From: Thamnidium elegans
Lineage: Eukaryota; Mucoromycota; Mucoromycetes; Mucorales; Mucoraceae
Assembly: GCA_025201345.1 (NCBI GenBank)
Contig: JAIXMG010000011.1
Location: 620,001 to 684,000, forward strand
Length of the DNA stretch: 64,000 bases
Reading direction: 5' to 3'
Position 1 is the first letter of the stretch. The number at the start of each line of letters is the position of its first letter. Both the position numbers and the translations under genes were made by a program. Below the pieces are notes generated by a model, which had not been told where the DNA came from, made no database searches, and worked only from the letters and a program-made list of their open reading frames with translations. Positions 38,880-50,800 of this stretch are shown piece after piece.

Positions 38880-39575
38880 ATGGTAACGATAAAAAAAAAG
38901 CCAACAAGATGAAAAAAGTATATTGACTAAAAAAATTTATAGAACATCAAGACACAAGTAGCTATTCTCACGTTACTACATATCCTCCCACTAGAGTTAA
39001 GATACGGCCACTATACTGTAGACGTAATTCTATCGAAACTGGTGAATCTAGAATTACTAACGGATTCTTTACAGATCCCATATCGAGATTTTACAATCAT
39101 GTTATATACAGAAGTACTAATCATTCTATTTTCATTACTCGTTCCAAAATCAACTCATATTTATATGTCATTTTTTAACCAATACGATCATATAAATCAA
39201 CCCGACCAAATACCTCTCCCTCAAGAAAAGACTGATCCAAAACCTGCAACACATTGGCTTTCATCCGTACTCGATCTATTAATTCATTTAAACATTTTAT
39301 ATTCGCTTTATCTTGTACTGAATATTTATTTCAGTATTTTCATGACATACCTTTTCCCTATCCCCTGTTGTAATCTTGTAATTCCATTCTTTACCACAAT
39401 AACCTATCATACATTACTATTATCTTATTCAAGTTTATTACTCGTTATCTGTTACAACACTCGCCGACCATGTTCTCGTATCATACGTTTACTTGTAAAT
39501 TTTCATCTTTGTTGGGGTTTTATAATTGGACCAATTCTAAATTACATTAAATGTACTTCTTTTTATTGCACCTAA
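38880..39575 (+). CDS. Multi-pass membrane protein, tandem paralogue 2 (unknown family)
   Basis: ATG 38880-38882; intron 38883-38942 (GTAACG donor, TTGACTAA branch site, TATAG acceptor); exon 2 38943-39575; 211 aa. Reads NIKTQVAILTLLHILPLELR, YGHYTVDVILSKLVNLELL, then TEVLIILFSLLVPKSTHIYM, KPATHWLSSVLDLLIHLNIL, YHTLLLSYSSLLLVICYN, LLVNFHLCWGFIIGPILNY. It ends YIKCTSFYCT. Starts exactly 1000 bases after paralogue 1. Five to six membrane spans predicted by eye. No enzyme motif seen. Confidence 0.65.
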
Positions 39576-39908
39576 CTCATAAAGCACCTTTTATAATAAT
39601 AAAAAACTCGGTACGATAGAAAATATATTGATTTTGATAATAAAGCATTATTATTATTTTTTAAAAAAAAAGAAAGGTCAAAATTGTAGCAAAGTAGGAA
39701 GAAGAATAAAAAATACAAAGAAGGCTCATCTGTAAAAGGGTTATGTATTCTATATGCTCTTTTTTTTTTAGCTTACAATCATGCTGTGACCATCTTATTT
39801 ATTTTCTAAAAGTCTATAAAAAGGCTCATATCTTTAAATTAATAAAACAATAATCCCTTTCAGTTTATTTTTATTTTTGATATTTATTCTGTCAATATCA
39901 CACAGTTT

Positions 39909-40037
39909 CAGAATAAGAAGAATTTAGCTACCAAAATAGCTGATGCCTGTAATGCCGTTCCCCCCAAACATATTAAAGCATTTGTACAGCGCTCAGTAAA
40001 TGTACTTGAAAAGCGCTTAAAGGGCAATCTTATCTAA
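39909..40037 (+). pseudogene. Unassigned 42-codon coding relic between paralogues 2 and 3
   Basis: After a TTTCAG acceptor-like site the frame reads ATKIADACNAVPPKHIKAFV, QRSVNVLEKRLKGNLI and stops. The helical A-C-x-x-VP-x-x-H-I-x-x-FV-x-x-S pattern resembles the tail of a transposase, but no upstream part is found. It may have arrived in the extra ~340 bp that separates copies 2 and 3. Confidence 0.35.
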
Positions 40038-40223
40038 TAAACTATTCTTCAACCATTGGCAAACCCCAACCCCCATCCATTGGGATGTAAAAACACCCAC
40101 CCTTTGGCGTTACCTTTACTGTATTACAGAACTTGGCTCAGCACATAAAAGTCTAACCTGTTTTTTTTTCATCAGAAAGACTATTTATACCCTTTCTTTT
40201 ATTTTCTTTTCTTTTTTAAATCA

Positions 40224-41048
40224 ATGGTAGCGATAAAAAAAAGAGACAACAATAATAAAACTATATATACTGATAGTTAAAATATTTTGTAGAACATCAA
40301 GACACAAGTAGCTATTCTCACGTTACTACATATCATCCCGCTAGAGTTAAGATATGGCCACTATACTGTAGACGTAATTCTATCGAAACTGATAAATCTA
40401 GAATTACTACCGATTTGTTTTAACGCATCAGTTCGATATTTTACAAGGCTTTTATATACAGAAGTAGCGATCATTCTATTTTTCTTACTCGTTCCAAAAT
40501 CAAATCATACTTATCAAATGCTATTTAACCAATACAATTATACAACAAACCGACTCCCTCTCACTCTAGAAAAGACAGACCCTGCTACACATTGTCTTTC
40601 ATCCCTACTCAACTTATTAATCCTTTTAAACATTTTATATTCACTCTTTCTCATAGTAATTATTTATTTCGGTATTATCGCGAGTTACCTTATCCTACCT
40701 TCTTGTTGTAACCTTACAACCCCGTTCTTCATCGCATTGGTTTATCATACCTTACTACTATCTTGTACAGGTTTATTAATCCGCACATGTTATAACATTC
40801 GCAAAGAACACTTTCAGTCCGTACATTTACTTGTAAATTTTCATCTTTATTGGAATTTCCTAATTCAACCAATTCTAAGTTACATTAAATGTACTTCTTT
40901 TTTTTTGCACCTAACTCATAAAGCACCTTTTTACAGTAAAAAATCCAGATTCAATAGAGAAAATATATTGGTTTTATTAGTAAAAAACATTAGATTTATA
41001 TATATCTTCTTTTTTTTTTTTTTTTTTTTTTTTTTTTCTTGTATGTAA
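40224..41048 (+). CDS. Multi-pass membrane protein, tandem paralogue 3, altered C-terminus
   Basis: ATG 40224-40226; intron 40227-40292 (GTAGCG donor, TGTAG acceptor); exon 2 from 40293. It matches paralogue 2 closely (NIKTQVAILTLLHIIPLELR, TEVAIILFFLLVPKSNHTY, LVNFHLYWNFLIQPILSYIK). Where paralogue 2 ends CTSFYCT, a longer T run (TTCTTTTTTTTTGCACC) shifts the frame here: it reads on through HLTHKAPFYSKK into a poly-Phe run and stops at 41048 (252 aa). Either the tail is a frameshift artefact of the T run or the protein is now longer. Function unknown. Confidence 0.55.
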
Positions 41049-41247
41049 ATCATACTACGAAAAAAAGAAAAAAAAAAAAAAGAAGAGGGGAAATCAAAAT
41101 TGTAGAGTTTAAAAGTAAGAGGAGGAAAAAAAAGTGAGGGAACTAGTGAAGTGTGTGTTAATATAAAAAAATTTACAAAAAGATATAAAGAGGTGGGAAA
41201 GGTGAGGAAGAAGAAAAATATACAGAAAAAAGAAGAAAATGCAATAG

Positions 41248-41825
41248 CTATGGTTGTTGTTGCTGTTGCTGTTGTTGTTGAGCTTGTTGAGCCTGCTGCT
41301 GAGCTTGCTGAGCCTGTTGAGCCTGCTGAGCTTGCTGCTGTTGCTGCTGCTGTTGCCTCTGCTGCTGTTGCATCTGAAGCGCCTGTACCTGCTGCAGCCT
41401 CTGCAACTGCTGTTGAGCAAGTAACGCAGCTTGTAAGCTATTTACGTTATTAGCACCTTGTTGAACCGGACTTCCGTTATTATTAGCTGCAACTGCCGCA
41501 TTTCTCATCTGAAGTTGCGCAAGGTACCTTTGAAGCTGCAATTGTTGGTTAGCGGGTAATTGAGAGATAGGATAGCCCATTTGAGCCAATTGGGCAGCAA
41601 ACATTAAAGGATTGGCTTGTGCCGCATGTAATTGTGCTGCAATAGCAGCTTGTTGCTGTTGTTGGTTTTGTGGCTGTGGAGAAGATTGTGGCGTGGTTTG
41701 AGGTCGTGGACTTTGTTGCACAGCAGGTGATGCCATTTGAGATACTTGTTGCGCTACTGTCTCGGCACTTGGAGCAGGAGTATGTGTAGCTAAATAAAGA
41801 GAATGAGATGGTTTAGTGTACGCTA

Positions 41826-41860
<35 letters not shown>

Positions 41861-41887
41861 AAAAAAAGCTTACGTTGTTGCTGTTGC

Positions 41888-41921
<34 letters not shown>

Positions 41922-44499
41922 GCTGTTGTTGTTGTTGTTGTTGTTGCTGAGCTTGTTGTTGAGCTTGTTGTTGAGCTTGTTGTTGCGCTTGTACCTGTTG
42001 TTGTTGAGCAACCAACAATTGAGCTTGTTGAGCCTGCTGCATTTGTAATTGCTGTTGCAACTGCTGCTGCTGAGCCTGTTGTTGTTGTTGTTGTTGCTGT
42101 TGAGAAGCTTGTATAGCATTAGCAAACCGTTGAATAGTAGCCGGAGTAGGTGGACGAGCCTGACCACCTGCCTGCTGAGCGGCTTGTTGAGCCGCTTGCT
42201 GTTGAGCAGCCGCCATTAAGACCATTTGTTGCTGTCTTAATAGTTGTAACTGAGCAGCAGGGTATCTATTCAGTGGCAGACCGGCAGCCACACTAGCATT
42301 TTGTTGTGTAATAGGAAGTTGTGGTGGTCTAACAGCATTTTGTGCTACCGGTGAAGGAGTAGTGGTGGTAGCAGAAGTAACTGCTGAAACCCGAGCTTGT
42401 GCTGCTGCTGTTGCTGCTGCTGCGGCTGCTGCTGCCGCCGCCGAAGTTGCAACAGACATTGGAGGTCTAACTTGTTGCGCAGCTTGCGTTTGAGGTACAG
42501 CTGCCGAACGTGGCCCACCATTAGGAGTTTGAGATCCTAAGCTGATAGCAGCAGATAACTGTCTTTGTTCCAATACAGCCTGAGCCATTTGTCTTTCTCT
42601 TTGTGCTTTATGCATACTCATTTCCATGGCTGTAGGTAACCTTTGGCCAGAACTATTGGTTCCGTGTGTTTCGATGGTAGGACGAGGAGGTGCAGCCGGA
42701 GGTGTAGCATGTTTTTCTGACTCTTCACGTTTCTTTTGAGTCTTTTTGATAGCTTCAAATATATTATACTGTCTTTGACGTTTACTTGGTGAATCAAATC
42801 GAATAGTTGTGGGACGACGGTTGAGTTCACGTTTCAATTTAGAGGTGTATGCACTACTGACTTGTCCGGACAAGGATGTTAGGTTATTACGTTTCCAACG
42901 ATCATGACATTCCCATGGTGTACGTTTTACACCTGTAATAGGAAGTCGAACAGAGTTAAGTGCATCACAAATTAAATCCCAGTTGAAAGAGTACTGGATA
43001 ATAAATGAGATCAAACATACATCATCGTCTTCAGACCAGTGCGTGGTACTGGGTTGTATATTAGCAGGTGCTTGCGGTGTAGAGGGTTGCTGTGCTGGTA
43101 AATCTTTCAATCTTTTATGTGCAAATAACGCTGCAAAAAAAGAAAAACGTTAATACTGACACTTGTAAAAAAAAAACAAAAAAAAATACAATAATTCTTA
43201 CGAGATATTAAAGGAGTAGGGTCATATCTTTCATGTCTTGGTAACATTTTGATTTCTGATTTATAATCCTTTACTTCATCGTCATAAATAATAGGATGAC
43301 CGTCGATTGTTCTTTTACGACTATATCGTTTTGGCGCTTTCAATGTAGTTTGTTGTGAGATTAATTTGGTAACAGCAGTAATTTTACCGTATTCTATTTC
43401 ATTAAAGTAAATATCGTTGAACCCGGGATTAGGTGGTTCATAAGTCAACATGTCTGGAAACAATGCCCCAGCATCAAACTCTCCAAAGTCTTCAATCGAC
43501 AATGTTAGTATAGGCATATTAGGATCGAACTCTTTAATGATATTTCTATACTCTTGAATGGTATCAGAAGATAATGATTCGCTGATAAAATTAGGTGTAG
43601 TAGGCATAGAAGATTCATCAGCTGTATCCATTGTGAAAGAATTGTTGTTTAAATCAACACTATTCAATGTATCATTATCCGTTGTTAAAATAGGGTCTAC
43701 TGTATCAGTACCCATCATTGCATCATTCTTTATAGGATCTTGAGTAGAAGTTTCTTCAATTCCATCTTCGACTAATGATTGAGGTTCACCTGTTGTTGTT
43801 ATTGTTGTTTGTAAACTATCCATCGGCTCAACAGGATCATCAACCACTGTTTCCTCTACCGGTGTTATATCGATTACATCTTCTTCCATCAACACAGGTG
43901 AATAATGAACACTAATAGGATCAGGAATACAAGTCTTTACACAAACAGTAGATTTATCCTCAGCATGATGCCACTCCATTACAGCTCTTGAAACATGATA
44001 AGCCAAAGCAATTTTCCACTTTCGTTCTTGTTTAAAATCAGTTTGCATCCACTTCATTTCATCCAGCATTGAATCCCAATGTGTCTTTACACGAGCAGGT
44101 GCTTTATGTCTCTTTAACTGTTTCATACTCCAAAGGTTTTTCTTTTTCAATGCTTCAATCTTTTGAATGGTCTTTACAGACTTTAATTCGTCTCTAGCAA
44201 GCATCCAATCATGCGTTGTTAATGTCTTTCTAGCTGTCTGCAATTGTTTAAATAAAGGGAAATGTGTAGCTCGAAGCTGCCAAGCATAAAGATCCACACT
44301 GTTATGATTCTCGTTTTTCAAACCAGAAGGAGTAGCTGATAATTTCACTCCATTATAAATAGTGGTAGCATTATTCATTAAAGCTGCGTCTGTTCTAGTA
44401 GGACTAACTGTTGTGATGATACGTTGAGGTTGTTTATTGATTCTACGATATGGTGGAGAATGACTTTTATCCCTTGAAGGAGAATCCTTTTGCTAAATC

Positions 44500-44546
<47 letters not shown>

Positions 44547-45211
44547 AATATACTAGTGATAGGATATATGTGTGTACAGAAACTTACATCTAAACTAGAT
44601 AAAATTTCATCTACACTTTTAGGTCTAACGGCACCACTAACCCCCCTAGTAATCATCCTAACAGGTGGAGGAAGTAAACGACGAGAATATTTTTTAGAGG
44701 GATCTGAGCCATCGAATGTTGGAGAAGGAGAAGTGGAATCTTGCTTGTTTAATTTGACATTACTATCATAGGTGTTAGATGGAATACAACGCATATTAAT
44801 ATATGTATAGTTGAATATACCTAATTTTATGTTTGTCAAGGTAAACGCCCCACTTATCTTGATCAACTTGTGTTACATCTCCACCTTTTAAAAATGAAAT
44901 GACAGGATCATTTTCATTCATATTTCCCTCACCTGTCATTGTGAACAATTCTTTTAATAAAAGTTCCCTGTGTGTAACAATGATTCTATACATAATTATT
45001 TTTTAATTACAACGTATTTCTTACGTATTTTGACTTACTTTATTCTCTTTTTTCTGTCCTCTTCAGCATTATTTCGTAATTTTTGAAGTGATTTCTATTT
45101 TTCTATTGTATGAATATAATTGATATGTAAAAGATAAAAATTGAATAATTTACTATTTACCTGCTGCTGCTGTTGTTGTTGTTGTTGTTGTTGTATTTCT
45201 GAGTTTTCCAT
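41248..45211 (-). CDS. EAF1: EAF1/Vid21-like NuA4 scaffold (HSA + SANT, polyQ)
   Basis: Scaffold of the NuA4 histone acetyltransferase. Exons 45211-45161, 45094-45039, 44985-44821, 44762-44588, 44492-43202, 43130-41874 and 41789-41248 sum to a clean 1178-aa frame. It starts MENSEI plus a Q run. The HSA helix (KTHWDSMLDEMKWMQTDFKQ, ERKWKIALAYHVSRAVMEWH) binds actin/Arp4 in family members. The SANT domain runs from THWSEDDDVCLISFIIQYSF to TPWECHDRWKRNNL. No helicase domain, so EAF1 rather than a p400/Swr1 ATPase. The C-terminal half is Q/A-rich with pure Q runs at ~41880-41945 and 42060-42105. An intron (41790-41873) lies inside the main Q run and contains a ~36-base homopolymer. Confidence 0.88.
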
Positions 45212-46881
45212 ATTTTAATTATAAAACACGTAAAGAAGAAAAAAAAAGAGTGATATGACCTTTTTCCTTTTTTTTTGTTTTTTTTTTAAAAAAAAAAAGG
45301 GACGCGTGCTTCAGAAATAAAACTAAAAAATAAAAATAAAAGCAAAAAAAAAAAGGATATTAGAATGCTACCATAATAATAATAAAAAATAAAAAAAGCG
45401 CCAGCTCAAAGAGAGAGAAAGAATATGCTTGGTATCACATGAAAAAAAAAAGGTCATAAGCCACTAATAAGAAGATTGTTTTAATTGTATTAAACTCTTT
45501 TTCTTTCTATTGTTTTTTTGCATACACTGAGAGGAGAACAATACTGTTTTTTGTTGATTTTTTTTAATATTTTTTTATTTCCTCAAGTTTAGGGTGATCC
45601 AACCAATAATAACAAAAAATTAGTGCTAAAGAATTTTTTTTTTTTTTTTTTTTTTTTTTGCGTTTATTATAGAAGGAATATGAACTTTTTTTTTTTTTCC
45701 ATGTGATTTAGTGGTTGAAAATAACCAAACCAATTCTTTCTACTCTTTGATCAACGTCGATCTTAAATTGAAAAATAAAGATAAATAATTAATCTTGAGT
45801 AATTACTTACATTGAATGACTTTTTTTTTTTTTTTTTTGTGAATGTAGCCTTATTTTGTTGTCTTTCTTTTTTTTTTTCGTCTTTTTGTTTTTCATAACA
45901 TCCGCTCTGCTCACTATAACGTCATACTTTTTTTTCTTCAAAGAATAGTCACAAAGCATTCTTTAGATCCCGCCCATCGGGGGACAAGGTATTCAGCCAA
46001 TGCATGTTTATACTCAATGAGCCAAACTGTAAATTTAACTTAAAAAAAATCCATGCGCATCTATTAGTTTTAGAAAAATAATAATGGCAGTTAAAGCCGT
46101 ATAGAATGATACTCATGACCCCTTATATAAATGCATATAAGAGTACTTTCTTTTAGTATCGTTACGTTATTTTTAATATGAATAAGTCTTTACATATTAT
46201 TTTTTTCAAACAAAGAAAATCAGACTAAATGAAAATCCTGTTGATTCCTCCTTATTTGCTCGCAGAAGCTTATAGAAAGTTATTTGGTAGTAGAAACGTC
46301 ACATAGTTGTATATTATAGTTCACCAATAATACATATATACAAAGTACAGGCAAACATATTCGATTTTTTATGAAAAAAAAAAAAAAGTTGAATAACTAC
46401 GCATTGAAAGCTTTTTTTATCTAGATCCAAGAATGTAACTGGTCTTAACTACCCAGAAAAAAAGCTGGTTTATATGCATAATCAACAACTCCTTATTCTT
46501 TCTTATTCTCTTTAAAGTCTACTTGTACAAATGTGTGATTTTATCGACGCTAAACTTTTTTTTCTCTCTCTCTAGCTGCATGATTATTGCATTATTTATC
46601 AAGTTTATCGTTAACAAAAAGTACCTTAACAATCTATACTCTTTATTTACTGTACAATTGCAAAAAATAATGATAATAATCCCTGACAAGTTATTAGTGT
46701 TCTCAAACTTCTAATTGTACGATATAACACCCAAGTTTTTTTTTGCGGACTATCCCGACTTAGGGGTTTCAAGGATTTCATTGAGACCGTGAAATAATTT
46801 ACTTCTGTCGGCGACAACTTTTATTTTTTTTGGTATCAATTTAATGTTAAATGTTATGTAGCACAGTGTAAACTTTGACAC

Positions 46882-46916
<35 letters not shown>

Positions 46917-48441
46917 GCGCAAAGTAAAACGATATATGCAGTGTATCATCGTATAGGGTTAGAAGCAAATAGGATATTGCAAACTATTTTTCTTATTTAG
47001 TATGAACTATTACGCGAGATTGTAATACGTGTTTGAAAGTTACCGGGCATGGCTCAATCGCATTTCAAAGAGAGAGAGCGAAATTTTTTTTTTTTTTTTT
47101 TTTTTTTTGCAAACGTGGTGTATATTACAAAGCTCTTTTATCTCTTTTGCTTCAAGTATAAAAAGTGTTTTTCTTTATTAATCAGTTCACTCTTAGCTTG
47201 TTAACATTCTATTACACTCAAGTTAACTAGATACATAATAGTAATAAAAAAAAATACTTTTGAAGGGTACATTGCATTAAGAATGTTTATCCTAAAAAAA
47301 AGTTGAAATATATCGGAAAGCCAAATTTCTACGCCGACGCTATAACGAAATGTTAAAATTTTGCGGAATAGTCGGTTAAAAAAACTTGGGTACATGCGAG
47401 TAGATACAGTTGTTTTATTTGCTAATATATATATTTATATATATATATATATCTATCTTGGGGGGGGGGGAGCAGAAAGAACAAAAATGGTATAGTGAAA
47501 TGAATGTAATATATCTTGTAATACTTTTATGTTTAGCTAATACGTCAAAAAAGATACATATAACGCTACTATTTGGCAAAGAGCATATAGCTCATTATTA
47601 TTACATTTTTGTTCTAATGAGTATTAAGGAAAGTTGATATCTATCCGAAATATTGGAGGAGTATAACTATATATACACTTTCTGGATTCTGTCTTTTTCT
47701 TATATTTCAATGTCCAATATGTAACTTGGACGAGTTTAAATATTTTTTGATAATAGTAAGGGACAATATATAGTTTTACCGAGAGCTCTCTAGTTTGATA
47801 TAACTACTGTATACAAAGAAGTTTCACTGCCGACTATTATTATTATCTAATAAACCTTACACTTGTTTGCATATCAATACAATTACTCTGCATTAAAATT
47901 TATACAAACATAAATTCCAATATCAATCTATCCTAATCTATAACTGATCGATAAATATCATCCGAAAACAGCTTTTTTGAAACGACAACACGGGAATAAT
48001 TACTGCAATGCACATACATTTATATAAAAAAAACTGTATTTTGTCAATTGTGTGTGTATATAAAGAAGATATTTAAACAGTTTTAATATTGGATCATAAC
48101 CAGAAATAGTCAAGTTCCAACCCAAAGAGGTTTCAGATGCCCAAATGTTCTTAACTAGAAAAATGATAGATTGTGCAAGTTCATTAAGAAATATTTAGAA
48201 ATGATATCATCATTATTTTTTTTACTAAGCCTGATATAGTTATGTAATCAGCAATAGGGATCCTTATAGTTTTTTTTTTTTTTTTTTTTTTTGTTATACG
48301 TTTGTAATGATTTTTATTTTAAAAAATGATTTAAAAAGATAGATATATGCAGTTTGTTTTTTTTTTGTGTTTCTTCATGAAAAGAAAGAAGTTATTTCTA
48401 TACAGGGTTTTTGTTGTTTCTTGAATATTAGATTAATAGAT
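45212..48441 (+). other. 3.2-kb gene-free desert
   Basis: EAF1 promoter side, then no gene, tRNA or transposon protein that I can support. Many homopolymers (for example T22 near 45639 and T26 near 46887), an AT-dinucleotide run near 47425-47450 and G10 at 47461-47470. Confidence 0.5.
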
Positions 48442-49766
48442 TTAAAGATAAGAGGCCTAAATAAAATATATATGAGTAAAATAAAATCACCGACCATCAT
48501 GGAGTTTTAAAAAATGGTAACTTACACGTCTGCTAGCTTCTTCAAGATCACTGTCAGTAAGCTTATTCTTATCATCATCACAAGGGATCTCATAGACGCC
48601 ACCCAAGATAACGAAAGGATGATAAGCAAAGAGGTTAAGATCGCTCATTTCAGTGACACCGGAAAGAACAAGAACGGGATCGATCTCAGAACTGATACCA
48701 GCAACAATACTACAATAAACAAATATTTAGAAAATATCCCTTTTTTTTAAAAAAATACTCTTAAAAGAAACTTACTCGGTATCCATACGATCACCAATAA
48801 TACAAGTTTCCATACGACTTAAACCGAGAACACGTTGAGCATAACGCATGATCAAAGCAGAAGGCTTACCACAGAAGAAAGCCTTAGTCTTGGTAACCAA
48901 TTCAACACAAGCAGTGAAAGCACCGGTAGCAGGAATCTTACGACCTTGAGAATCAAGAGTCTCAACATCCAAGTTGGTAGAAATCAACTTGGCGCCTTGT
49001 TGAACCAATTGGACAGCCTTGGTTAACTTTTCAAAGTTATAGACAGCAGATTCACCTAAAACGACATAATCAGGGTTATGATCGTTCATGAAGAAACCCT
49101 TATCATAAAGAGCATAAGCGAGACCGGGCTCACCAATAACGTAACAGGTTCCACCCTACATAAAAATATAACACTTAGGATTTTTTTTTTTTTTTTTTTT
49201 TTTTTAAAGCTTACCTCAGGCATTTGAGAGTGAAGGAAGTAGGCAGTAGCTTGACCGGAAGTGAAGAAATGATCCTCAGTAACATCAATACCAAGACGTT
49301 GTAACTTTTGTTGTAATTCACGAGGAGTAGGAGCAGAGTTGTTGGTCAAGAAGAGATACTTCTTGTTGTTCTTTTCCAAGAAGGTAACAAATTCCTTAGC
49401 ACCAGGTAATAAGTTGGAACCCTATATTTGTATAATATATATATAATTAGTACTTTTTGGTAATACCTTACAAAATATGTCAAAAAATTAGCTTACGTGG
49501 TAGATGACACCATCCATATCAATAATGAAACCCTTCTTTTGACGAATGGCATCAAGACGTTCAGTATGAAGAACGGGATCACGGAACAAAGCCCAATCTC
49601 TAGCAGAGATACCATCTTCGTTTTGATGAGGAGTGTAAGTACCAGCTTGTTGACCGAGAGTGCTCTTTTGTTGACCGAGAGAAGCAGCGAAAGAAGCGGC
49701 CAAATCGCGAGTTTCGTCAGCACTGGCGAAATCAGCAGAGGGAGTTACGTTGGTAGGAGTAGACAT
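48442..49766 (-). CDS. PHO13: HAD-family 4-nitrophenylphosphatase / phosphoglycolate phosphatase (PHO13-like)
   Basis: NagD/PHO13-type HAD phosphatase for metabolite repair (2-phosphoglycolate and similar). Exons 49766-49497, 49421-49215, 49155-48776, 48709-48526 and probably 48456-48442 (351 aa). The nucleophile motif is DMDGVIYH (D83, D85), then FLTNNSAPTPRELQ, then C2-cap sequence, KPSALIMRYA and the acid motif IGDRMDTDIVAG. About 75 N-terminal residues before the catalytic motif (Gln/Ser/Ala-rich) exceed the usual length. The 3' end is ambiguous: after EEASRR a GTAAGT donor can splice to a tiny exon encoding ASYL, or the frame reads on to a stop at 48487-48489. Confidence 0.85.
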
Positions 49767-50800
49767 ATTTTTTTTTTAATTAATGCAGAAAGTTGAAAAA
49801 AGAAAAATAAAAAAAAATCATTCCTTTTAGGTTTTATATATGACATTTTTCTTGCAAAAAAAAAAAATTCTTTTTTAGGTTTCTCATGTGCTAGGGTTTA
49901 TTTATTTTCCCTTTAGGTTTAGCTTACAAAATTGAAATGCCTACTGTGCCTAACTGGCAAAAAATATAAAAAAAGTTATTTCGTATATAAAAGAGTATTC
50001 AGAATCGGGGGAACTTACAATTGCTCCCCCCCCCATATTAAAATTGTATTTTCAGATCCAGAATCTTTCTAGCGAAAAAAAAAAAGAGGACTACTGACAA
50101 GACAGTTACTCTGATGTCATGGTAACAACTTACTATATATGGTAAACATATATGTTCGGATTACAATCTTTGCACAGAAAAAAAAAAAAAACTTAGAAGT
50201 CATAGGTCTACAAATGAGGGATTTGTCTGATGTATTATGCAGTGGAAGAGATAGAATACTGATTAGGGATTTAAAATGAAGCATATGCCCTCACTACGAA
50301 ACTGTATTGAAAAAGAACATGATTATACTCCGCGCTGGAAAAAAAAAGAAAGTCATTTCATGACTTTGAACAGCAGGCTTTAAGGGAAAAAAGAGATACA
50401 ATTAAAATGTACAAAAAGATAATGTATTCGTGTTATCTTTTAACGCAAAAGTCCTCTTTTGGTTTCAATAAAAGATACTTTTTTTCTGTTTCGACTGTAA
50501 TTACAATATACACATTAAAGTTTTTTTTTTTTTTTTTTTTTTGATGTTATTATCAAACACATGCAATCACGAAATAAAAAATAGTGAACCCTTGAACTCG
50601 AGTCCCCTATCCTATCAAATCCTGCGCGCTAACAAAAAAAATTCCATTATCTTTTTAACGACGTAATTGTCATACGCTATTATGTGTAGTCTGAATTTTT
50701 TTTCTTTACTCCGCGTTCATCTTTTTTTTTTTAAAAAAAAGGGGGGGGAGGAGGAGAGAAGATAAAAAAAAAACTTTAATAAGTAATAGTAGAAAAATAC
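49767..50800 (+). other. Gene-free stretch between PHO13-like and LtrA-like genes
   Basis: PHO13 promoter side and LtrA 3' flank. A- and T-runs only; no coding frame or RNA recognised. Confidence 0.5.

Noticed and set aside
40224..40292. Reading frame from ATG GTA GCG as a separate peptide upstream of paralogue 3
   Set aside because: The three copies diverge in length and frame here and all meet stops, while a GT donor directly after ATG and a shared TAG acceptor explain all three as introns.
41803..42048. Plus-strand poly-Lys/poly-Leu ORF
   Set aside because: Antisense of the EAF1 polyQ tract and its intron homopolymer.
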